Assembly: GCA_002424495.1 (NCBI GenBank)
Contig: DIKH01000398.1
Span: forward strand, 1,482-14,452
From: Desulfobacteraceae bacterium UBA5623
GTDB lineage: Bacteria > Desulfobacterota > DSM-4660 > Desulfatiglandales > Desulfatiglandaceae
Direction of reading: 5' to 3'
DNA: 12,971 nucleotides
The notes beneath the pieces were generated by a model. The model was not told the origin of the DNA, ran no database searches, and saw nothing but the letters and a program-made list of their open reading frames with translations. The position numbers and the translations under genes were made by a program. Below are positions 7,345-12,337 of the stretch, piece by piece (the first letter of the stretch is position 1; each line of letters starts with the position of its first letter).

Positions 7345-7971
7345 ATGAATGATTCAACACGGATATCCCCAAGGGAAATACATGAAAAGGAGATTTATGC
7401 CCGGCAAAATAAAGTTCTTCACATTGCCAGGGCGCAATTGGCTATGACCCTTGATGACCTTAGGGCTTTGGCCGGAAATCTTTTCGGGGAAGTCTCCATC
7501 AGTTCTTTGACTGTTTCGCAGCGATCCAAGCTGATTGATGAATTAAAGGCCAAAGGAGCCCAAGTCTACAATGTAAACGTTGCCACCCTGTTTTCTCAGC
7601 AAAAGGAATTCAAGACGACTTCAACTTATTCGAAAGACCTATCCGGCTCCAAAAGGAAGGATCGGTTCAAGGACTATTTTATGCGGCGGCTTGAAGTTTG
7701 GGACAAGCGCTTTCATTATCAACGGCCTGATTTTGCAACAAATCGGCAGTTGGCACTGATAGAGTCGCTTTGGAAGTTCTATTTCGAGGACGGACGCGAA
7801 GGCTCGGGCCTCAGGGGTTTTGTTTTCCGGCAAACCGGCGGGCTTGAAAATGGTCCTGTTTCAGATCTTTCCTTCCTGCGGGACGAGCATGTTGGGGCGG
7901 TCCTGCATCCGCTCAAAGAAAAGGCGAAGCATGTGGGAGTAAGGGAGTTTTATGAAGAAGCGGAAACTTAA
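7345..7971 (+). CDS. gemA: GemA-like regulatory protein (Mu gp16 family)
   Basis: This 208-aa protein matches the GemA family in two segments. The N-terminal one (about residues 21-72) reads VLHIARAQLAMTLDDLRALA...SISSLTVSQRSKLIDELKAKG. The C-terminal one (about 130-195) reads ATNRQLALIESLWKFYF...GFVFRQTGG...SDLSFLRDEHVGAVLHPLKEKA. The linker carries a basic stretch (SGSKRKDRFK). It follows a good ribosome site (AAAGGTGAG). In Mu, GemA changes host gene expression and DNA supercoiling; its biochemical mechanism is poorly known. Its presence places the element in the Mu-like phage lineage rather than with Tn7, Tn552 or Tn5053-type transposons. Its last 20 bases overlap the next gene, suggesting coupled translation. 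Confidence 0.85.
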   Translation: MNDSTRISPREIHEKEIYARQNKVLHIARAQLAMTLDDLRALAGNLFGEVSISSLTVSQRSKLIDELKAKGAQVYNVNVATLFSQQKEFKTTSTYSKDLSGSKRKDRFKDYFMRRLEVWDKRFHYQRPDFATNRQLALIESLWKFYFEDGREGSGLRGFVFRQTGGLENGPVSDLSFLRDEHVGAVLHPLKEKAKHVGVREFYEEAET

Positions 7972-8272
7972 TAGAAATTTGCCCTTGGGCGTGAACTATA
8001 GACTCGCCATGACCGAAATGAATATGACTTTCGGTGACTTGGCACTCAAAGCCGGGACTTCCACACATAGCACTTATAGGGTGGTCGAACGAACCCCTCA
8101 AACGGTCACGGCTCCTGTTCTGAGGATCGGGAAGGCCCTCGCGTTTGAGGAAGAAGACATCCGGGAACAGATCCGGGCGGAAAAGGCCGCCAAGGGGCAT
8201 GCTTACAGCAGGAAGGACCGGTTCTATCAGCTCATTTCCGAGCTGATCAGGGCGTTTGAATCAGAAAAATAA
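7952..8272 (+). CDS. Small HTH-like protein downstream of gemA
   Basis: This 106-aa protein starts at ATG 7952 inside the end of gemA, preceded by GGGAG. Residues about 10-70 read like an XRE-type helix-turn-helix: GVNYRLAMTEMNMTFGDLALKAGTSTHSTYRVVER, then a helical PVLRIGKALAFEEEDIREQIR resembling the 'ia.aLg' helix of that family. A basic, charged C-terminus follows. In Mu the middle-gene activator Mor lies directly after gemA. This protein holds that place and has a DNA-binding look, but its helix-turn-helix is N-terminal and I cannot align it with Mor. A regulator of the following block is the best inference. Confidence 0.6.
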   Translation: MKKRKLNRNLPLGVNYRLAMTEMNMTFGDLALKAGTSTHSTYRVVERTPQTVTAPVLRIGKALAFEEEDIREQIRAEKAAKGHAYSRKDRFYQLISELIRAFESEK

Positions 8273-8298
8273 ATGAAGGAGGTGAGATAGGGTTACAG

Positions 8299-8352
8299 AT
8301 GTGGGGCCGCTTATCGAAGTTGCATAGACTAACAATGAAAAGGCGAAATTGA
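8299..8352 (+). CDS. Possible 17-aa basic peptide
   Basis: ATG 8299 to TGA 8352 would encode MWGRLSKLHRLTMKRRN. AGGAGGTGAG lies about 14 bases upstream, farther than usual, with AGGG closer. The stop sits directly before the AGGAGG of the next gene, so it could serve as a leader peptide. This rests on very little and may be chance. Confidence 0.18.
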   Translation: MWGRLSKLHRLTMKRRN

Positions 8353-8367
8353 AAGGAGGAAGAAAAA

Positions 8368-8820
8368 ATGGAGAGTCAATCGAAAACCTTTGAACTTAAC
8401 CTGATAGACGCGATGAGTAATTGGGATATTAATTCCTTTTTGGATTTATTGTGGCAGTTTGAGTGGGAGAACCCTATTAAGCAGACCGCTCATATTGGCA
8501 AGATCTTGATGGACGTTGCATCTGACAGGCTTCACAATGAGTGCCGTCTTATTGAAGTTCTTGGCAAGATCCAACTAATATATCAGGAACGTGGTTATCT
8601 TGAGGGCAGGGTAAACGAGATCATTGGCGTAAAGTTTACCCCTTCAAAGATTCTAAAAGATGCTTTAACGTCTACTGAAGAAGATGTGGAGTCAGTCTCA
8701 ATTCATGTGCATAAAGTGCCTCAGGCGAACAGGTCTAACTGTGAACAAAAATTTGGCGTGGAAGTGAAAAAAGCCTCCGCCCAGGTGGAAGCTGGGCGGA
8801 GGCCAAAACAGGGCGAGTAA
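8368..8820 (+). CDS. Hypothetical protein of the Mu-like element, 150 aa
   Basis: The gene starts after an excellent ribosome site (GAAAGGAGGAAGAAAAAATG). I do not recognise the product. Residues 1-90 look compact and helical (NWDINSFLDLLWQFEWENP..., then ASDRLHNECRLIEVLGKIQLIYQERGYLEG). After about residue 105 the sequence becomes hydrophilic and less ordered. The last 17 codons contain a perfect 12-bp inverted repeat, so the C-terminal residues KASAQVEAGRRPKQ may be set by an RNA structure rather than by protein function. It lies 63 bp before the protease gene and is likely co-transcribed with it. No membrane segment or signal peptide is seen. Confidence 0.65.
   Translation: MESQSKTFELNLIDAMSNWDINSFLDLLWQFEWENPIKQTAHIGKILMDVASDRLHNECRLIEVLGKIQLIYQERGYLEGRVNEIIGVKFTPSKILKDALTSTEEDVESVSIHVHKVPQANRSNCEQKFGVEVKKASAQVEAGRRPKQGE
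8767..8803 (-). terminator. Intrinsic terminator acting on the minus strand
   Basis: Read on the minus strand, a perfect 12-bp GC-rich stem (GCCTCCGCCCAG, 7-nt loop, CTGGGCGGAGGC; top-strand arms 8773-8784 and 8792-8803) is followed directly by six T (8772-8767). On the plus strand the hairpin is followed by CAAAACAGGG and should not terminate. It lies within the 3' end of the 150-aa gene and would stop leftward, antisense transcription such as read-through from the gene at 10558-10797. Confidence 0.75.
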
Positions 8821-8883
8821 TCGCCGCATAACAACTTTAATAATAGCAGAATGTTAGAGGGAAGTCAATCGAGGAGGATTAGC

Positions 8884-9705
8884 ATGTGGACTGAGATTTT
8901 TAAAGCAGGTTTACACACGGATAGCGCAGGGAATGAGAGGCAGTGGGATAGATCGGATTTGGATTCGATTGCTGCACAATATGATCCGAAGGAACATGAG
9001 GCTCCTGTCGTCATTGGCCACCCTAAAGACAATTCACCGGCCTATGGCTGGGTTGAAGCTCTTCAGCGGCAAGGGGAAAGCTTGTGGGCCAAGCTCAAAT
9101 TAGTGCCGGAATTCTTAGAGATGGTGAAAAACGGCCTTTACAAAAAGCGCTCTATAGCCCTCTACCCTGGGCTTCAGTTGCGACATGTCGGGTTTTTAGG
9201 TGCTATGCCGCCCGCAGTAAAGGGTCTTAAAGATATACAGTTTGGGGATGAAGAAAATGTCATTTGGATAGAGGAACCCTTAATAACTGAAAAGACCTTT
9301 TCTGAGGAAGATGTTCGCAGCCTTATAGCCCAGGCGCGAAAAGAGGGCGAGGAAGCTGCTAAAATTTTATTAACGCATCATTTCCAAGAAGAACTTAGTC
9401 ATATGGAGACAGCCGAAAAGAATAGAGAGATTCGGCGATTCATAGATGAAAAGATCAAGGATGGCATTATTCCACCTGCCTTTGTTGAGTTGGGGTTATG
9501 CGAATTCATGGAGAGCTTAGATGGATCGAAAGAAATTGAATTTGCAGAGGGAGTAAGAAAGCCACCCCTTGTCTGGTTTAAGGCATTCATTGAGTTCATG
9601 AAACCTTTTCCAATCTTCGGGGAGATCGCAAGCAAAAGGCGGGTTGCCCCTGTAGGTGCTGAAGCTGAGATATCATTAGGGAAGAGCATCGCCGATAAGG
9701 CTTAA
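8884..9705 (+). CDS. Mu gpI-like prohead protease with scaffold domain
   Basis: This 273-aa protein starts at ATG 8884 after GAGGAGG; a longer in-frame ATG at 8851 has no ribosome site. Residues about 1-120 match Mu-like head-maturation proteases: YDPKEHEAPVVIGHP (33-47), YGWVEAL, YKKRSIALYPG (86-96), LRHVGFLGAMPPAVKGL (99-115). S90 is the likely nucleophile, with H46 and/or H101. The rest resembles the scaffold part of these proteins, including IRRFIDEKI and the pattern IEFAEG...FGEIA near the end. ATG 9403 could be an internal start for a free scaffold, as with Mu Z, but this is speculative. In phages it directs procapsid assembly and is cleaved with the capsid. No capsid gene follows it here. 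Confidence 0.85.
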   Translation: MWTEIFKAGLHTDSAGNERQWDRSDLDSIAAQYDPKEHEAPVVIGHPKDNSPAYGWVEALQRQGESLWAKLKLVPEFLEMVKNGLYKKRSIALYPGLQLRHVGFLGAMPPAVKGLKDIQFGDEENVIWIEEPLITEKTFSEEDVRSLIAQARKEGEEAAKILLTHHFQEELSHMETAEKNREIRRFIDEKIKDGIIPPAFVELGLCEFMESLDGSKEIEFAEGVRKPPLVWFKAFIEFMKPFPIFGEIASKRRVAPVGAEAEISLGKSIADKA

Positions 9706-9730
9706 CTTTAATCCAAGGGGGTATATTATT

Positions 9731-10378
9731 ATGGGGATTAATTTTGAAACTAAGACACAGCATGAGGAGCGCATGTCCAAGGAAGAGGCCTATTTTGAAA
9801 GTAAAGGTCAGAGTATACCGGCTGAGCTTACTGTAACTAAAAAAGAGGCAATTCCGGGTTATAATGCTGTCGGACCGGGCCGTGAACTTATCCGGGAAGC
9901 CACAAAAAAGGCGCAGCTGATACATAGCCGAAAAACAGAGGATATAGCAGATGAATATAACCGGCTTCTGTCCAGAATGAAAGAGTTGCAGGATGAGAAG
10001 GACCGAATCTTAGATGCTCCTTTAACAAAAGATGAGCTCCTTGAGATTGCAAGAGATGAGCTGCCGAGAAAGCAGAGGGAATTTAAGGAGACCTTTCTTC
10101 GGGAACACTTTGCGGGATGTCAAAATCGGAAACAGACACCCCTAAGTGAGCTTAATTTCAGACTTGATTTTGGGGACAACGTTCATATGCTCCTCTACAT
10201 GCTCATTTCATTGGACGACATCGAGGGTGCTATAGCTTCGCTTCCGGCAATCGGAACTTCGAAGAAGGAGAGGGAGGCAAAGGTGAAAAAAATCGAAAAA
10301 GAGATGATTGAGCTTTCAGGGCAAATCGACCAGGAAGCCGAAAAGCTTGGGTTAACAATAAGTAACGAAACTCCTTGA
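9731..10378 (+). CDS. Unknown helical protein after the protease/scaffold gene
   Basis: This 215-aa protein starts 25 bp after the protease gene, with GGGG 10 nt upstream of ATG, and should be co-transcribed. I do not recognise it. Residues 1-50 are polar (NFETKTQHEERMSKEEAYFE). Two heptad-like stretches suggest coiled coils: about 57-100 (IREATKKAQLIHSRKTEDIA...LSRMKELQDEKDRIL) and about 180-207 (SKKEREAKVKKIEKEMIEL). A central region (LLEIARDELPRKQREFKETFLREHF, then LNFRLDFGDNVHMLLYMLISLDDIEGAI) could be globular. Mu-like phages have the major capsid gene at this place; this protein is shorter and helical, so it is not a usual capsid protein. A scaffold- or head-associated role is only positional inference. 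Confidence 0.7.
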   Translation: MGINFETKTQHEERMSKEEAYFESKGQSIPAELTVTKKEAIPGYNAVGPGRELIREATKKAQLIHSRKTEDIADEYNRLLSRMKELQDEKDRILDAPLTKDELLEIARDELPRKQREFKETFLREHFAGCQNRKQTPLSELNFRLDFGDNVHMLLYMLISLDDIEGAIASLPAIGTSKKEREAKVKKIEKEMIELSGQIDQEAEKLGLTISNETP

Positions 10379-10557
10379 TCCTTTGAATGCCCTTTTCTGA
10401 TTTTTGGGCCTGAGGGCTCCCAAGACCTTGATTCCCTCCGAATGAATTCATGCCCAGGTCTAAAATGCCCTCTTATCTGCTTATAGTTACAGGTTGTCTT
10501 GAAAATGCTGTAAATGGGCCGGGGATTTTGGTGAGTTGTTGCTGATGGATCAGAGGT

Positions 10558-10797
10558 TTAATCAACTGATGAGCGAGCTTCAGGCCTAGGTATGCATCTA
10601 CAGGTTTCGTCAAACTCGATGATGATGAGTAGATCCTTTTTAATGCCTGGGTCTGTGATGCCGGAGAGCCTTTTGCGGGCCTCCTTGAAGTTTTCCGAGG
10701 GCAAAAGTGCAATAATTTCGTTGGCCCTTTTTGCATTGCCTTCAGGGTCTGGCGCTCCGGCCTTGCGGGCACGTTCTATGTCGGTTTGATCGTACAT
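10558..10797 (-). CDS. Small conserved protein, paralogue B (unknown function)
   Basis: This 79-aa protein is the second copy of the family at 7013-7243. It shares the start MYDQ, the identical central block, GITDP and the C-terminal ETCRCIP, and differs mainly at surface-like polar positions and in the last nine residues (PRPEARSSVD). Like paralogue A, it is leftward, follows a rightward block tail-to-tail and has no obvious Shine-Dalgarno sequence. Its start lies 78 bp from the divergent zinc-ribbon gene. The two copies bracket the gemA-to-protease block. Conservation between copies at the protein level, with silent differences in the DNA, suggests both are under selection. Function unknown. 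Confidence 0.75.
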   Translation of the reverse strand: MYDQTDIERARKAGAPDPEGNAKRANEIIALLPSENFKEARKRLSGITDPGIKKDLLIIIEFDETCRCIPRPEARSSVD

Positions 10798-10875
10798 GAA
10801 AATATCTTAACAGGCTTTTTTCGATTGTCAAAGTAAAAAGGAAGTGGCCATAACTATTGAATTAGAGGGGAAACC

Positions 10876-11406
10876 ATGCCAAATCCGCAGAATAGGGATG
10901 GAAATAGAAACATGGATTGCGACAAATATTCCGTTTGTCTTGGTATAGCCGCAAAAAAGAATTGGCGCGGATTCAATTGTGAATCCTGTGATGAGTCAAA
11001 GAGGGCAGATGAAGAAAAATCAATGCCGACTTCCCACTCACTAACCCATAACCTTCTTTGCGAAGATTGTGGAAAAAGGCCGCCATTAGGAAAAGGCAAG
11101 CTATGCCCAAGTTGTATGGCTAAGAGGTTAAATGCAAAGCGAAAAAATGCCTCTCAGGCCCCTTCTGGAAAAACAAATAGTAAATCAAGGACTGAGCAGA
11201 GAGGTCCCAATGTCGTGCCAATTTCGAGCCCGGCTTCCAGCATGGAGATCATTTTCAAGGGCCATCCTGAACTTCTGGAGAGGATGAAGTATTCAGCTGA
11301 TGAGGAAACCCGGCCTTTGGAGTATCAAGTTCTTCATGCCTGCAAGGTCTATTTGGAACATAAAACCCGATCCTGTAATGTTGTAGGAAGAGCAGTTGAA
11401 TCATAA
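10876..11406 (+). CDS. Double zinc-ribbon protein, right-end accessory gene
   Basis: This 176-aa protein starts after GAGGGG. Two cysteine clusters look like zinc-binding sites: C15-x5-C21 with C35-x2-C38, and C62-x2-C65 with C77-x2-C80. The second is a classic short zinc ribbon (LCEDCGKRPPLGKGKLCPSC) followed by a basic stretch (AKRLNAKRKN). A linker rich in Ser, Pro and Lys (90-125) leads to a possible helical C-terminal domain (SSMEIIFKGHPELLERMKYSADEETRPLEYQVLHACKVYLEH). Nucleic-acid binding is the likely activity but is inferred from the motif only. It is the last gene before the right end, where Mu carries accessory genes such as mom. No similarity to Mom is seen. Confidence 0.7.
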   Translation: MPNPQNRDGNRNMDCDKYSVCLGIAAKKNWRGFNCESCDESKRADEEKSMPTSHSLTHNLLCEDCGKRPPLGKGKLCPSCMAKRLNAKRKNASQAPSGKTNSKSRTEQRGPNVVPISSPASSMEIIFKGHPELLERMKYSADEETRPLEYQVLHACKVYLEHKTRSCNVVGRAVES

Positions 11407-11871
11407 GGAACCTCATACCCTGAAGCTTATTTTTCTTAAACCATTTGCAACTCTTGAGGCTCTGTTGTGTTCAGCTTAAGTAAGACTTTTGCAGAGAAGC
11501 TATGGTGGGGAAATTGATATGGTCACGGTGATGGGGACCTCAGATTCCGCAGCAACCTGGGCGCCCGGCAAGAATCGTAGGGGCTGCGGCCCGATTCAAG
11601 CCTGCTGAATTCTTTAAACTCTTTTTGCGGAGATGTCAAGGCGCCGGTACGACTTCCACAAACGGAAAGCCAGGATTGTTTCAACTATGATAAATGGATC
11701 TGTTTTTTATAAGGGGGTGGATACGTTCGGAAGCTGATACCCGATTCCTGATTTTCGGCGATTAAAGCCGATTATAACCAGTTTTTCTTATCACTTCATC
11801 CTGTCGAATCGGAGCCCCGAATCGAGTGGGATTTTTGCGGCCTTTTGACAGCGGCTTGTTTGGGCCGTCTT
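11407..11871. other. Gene-poor right-end region, one GC-rich structured patch
   Basis: No normal gene is recognised between the zinc-ribbon gene and the R2 site. A GC-rich patch (about 11528-11600) contains a 7-bp inverted repeat, CCGCAGC (11547-11553) with GCTGCGG (11583-11589), and an internal GGGCGCCC palindrome, which could fold as RNA. Two very short frames lie here: 11519-11608 (29 codons, ending GCGPIQAC, with GGTGGGG upstream) and 11633-11737 (34 codons, starting MSRRRYDFHKRKARIV, no good ribosome site). They share a frame and are separated by stops, so they could be the remains of one older gene. None is supported enough to call. Confidence 0.4.
11430..11448 (-). repeat. Transposase-binding site R3 (distant)
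   Basis: On the minus strand GCAAATGGTTTAAGAAAAA matches the 19-bp consensus at 16 positions, in the orientation of R1 and R2. It lies more than 440 bp from R2, much farther than the compact R1-R3 cluster of Mu, and overlaps the region just after the zinc-ribbon gene. Confidence 0.6.
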
Positions 11872-11877
11872 TTTTTC
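11847..11877 (+). terminator. Probable intrinsic terminator near the right end
   Basis: GAC...CGGC and GCCGTC (arms about 11847-11855 and 11864-11869) pair with a small bulge and a loop of about 8 nt, followed by seven T (11870-11876). The stem is modest, but the T run is good. It would stop element transcription before the right terminus. Confidence 0.5.
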
Positions 11878-11890
11878 TAATACCATTTGC
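11872..11890 (-). repeat. Transposase-binding site R2
   Basis: On the minus strand GCAAATGGTATTAGAAAAA matches the consensus at 17 of 19 positions. It lies 22 bp from R1 in the same orientation, about two helical turns apart, as for R1-R2 of Mu. It overlaps the T run of the terminator. Confidence 0.8.
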
Positions 11891-11893
11891 AAG

Positions 11894-11912
11894 AATTTCT
11901 AATTCCATTTGC
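11894..11912 (-). repeat. Transposase-binding site R1
   Basis: On the minus strand GCAAATGGAATTAGAAATT matches the consensus at every position. It begins at the 10th base from the right terminus, mirroring L1, with which it shares 16 of 19 bases. Confidence 0.85.
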
Positions 11913-11921
11913 CGCTCTATA

Positions 11922-11926
11922 TATTA
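11922..11926 (+). repeat. Target-site duplication, right copy (TATTA)
   Basis: This is an exact copy of 1801-1805, directly outside the right terminus (...GCTCTATA). Removing the element with one copy restores the integrase frame. Confidence 0.88.
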
Positions 11927-12091
11927 ATTGACCAAGGCGATCACTCTAAGTATATTCAAGATCAAATGGGGCATTCAAGCATCAATGTCGCCATTGATAC
12001 TTACGGGCACCTTATGCGAGACGTAAACAGAAAATCTTCAGGTAAATTAGATAAAATAATTTTTAAAAATGGAGACTTGTTGGAGACATAA
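11922..12091 (+). pseudogene. Tyrosine-recombinase (integrase) remnant, C-terminal fragment
   Basis: From 11927 the frame reads IDQGDHSKYIQDQMGHSSIN, then VAIDTYGHLM and a short basic tail ending at TAA 12091. QMGHSS carries the family's active-site histidine region, and TYGHL carries the nucleophilic tyrosine. The N-terminal catalytic parts are absent; upstream sequence is separated by the 10.1-kb Mu-like element, with A-S-L-L at 1794-1805 joining in frame. The usual family sequence here is 'ASLLI.QG.....I..QLGHSSI.VT.D.YGHL', so the join is natural. The fragment ends 43 bp from the 3' end of tRNA-Arg, the standard arrangement for an integrase that used this tRNA as its attachment site. Confidence 0.88.
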
Positions 12092-12134
12092 CGGGGTTAA
12101 AAAACTTTGACCATTCATAACTGTTTGATTTTGC

Positions 12135-12211
12135 TGGCGCGCCTGGGAAGATTCGAACCCCCGACCTGCGGATTAGAAGTCCGCTGCTCTATCCAACTGA
12201 GCTACAGGCGC
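12135..12211 (-). tRNA. tRNA-Arg (anticodon TCT)
   Basis: The minus strand folds as a full cloverleaf: acceptor GCGCCTG/CAGGCGC, D arm GCTC...GAGC, anticodon stem GCGGA/TCCGC with loop CTTCTAA (anticodon TCT, reading AGA), T arm GGGGG-TTCGAAT-CTTCC with two G-T pairs, discriminator G, and encoded CCA (12137-12135). The 3' end faces the integrase remnant, marking it as a likely old attachment site. Confidence 0.96.
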
Positions 12212-12230
12212 ATTTGGTGTATACTGCTTA

Positions 12231-12259
12231 ACTATGCTTAAATCATACTGCCTTGTCAA
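12231..12259 (-). promoter_or_regulatory. Promoter of tRNA-Arg
   Basis: On the minus strand TTGACA (12259-12254) and CATAGT (12236-12231) are 17 bp apart. The predicted transcription start would lie about 10 bases before the tRNA 5' end at 12211. The -35 box is a perfect sigma-70 consensus. Confidence 0.7.
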
Positions 12260-12337
12260 GCCCGGAATATAAAAGGGTTCACGGGTGGCGAGTCGCTGGT
12301 TGCAGGTTACGATTTTAATACGAAGGGAGAATATCAA

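Larger units (their letters stand above)
1806..11921 (+). mobile_element. Compact Mu-like transposable element, 10,116 bp, complete
   Basis: Both ends are defined by a 5-bp direct duplication (TATTA), related termini (TGTAGGGGGGCATATGG on the left, TATAGAGCGGCAAATGG read inward on the right; 13 of 17 match), and three 19-bp transposase-site repeats at each end in inverted orientation. Excision in silico with loss of one TATTA rejoins a tyrosine-recombinase reading frame. The gene order (leftward repressor, divergent control region, Ner-like, CII-like, transposase, ATPase, GemA, Mu gpI-type protease) follows Mu-like phages. There are no terminase, portal, capsid, tail or lysis genes, and no frameshifted gene is visible inside, so the element looks intact rather than decayed. 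Confidence 0.9.

Noticed and set aside
7013..10797. The two paralogues as direct repeats or a composite transposon boundary
   Set aside because: They are coding genes with many silent and some amino-acid differences, no terminal inverted repeats and no duplication flanking them. They are better seen as duplicated genes.
11480..11737. Riboswitch, retron or diversity-generating template in the right-end region
   Set aside because: The GC-rich patch suggested it, but there is no reverse transcriptase, no variable repeat and no recognisable riboswitch core; only a short stem can be supported.
11909..12091. Independent small gene starting at 11909
   Set aside because: Its first codons lie inside the element's right terminus (R1 site), and the rest is plainly an integrase C-terminus. 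The open frame is a junction artefact of the insertion.
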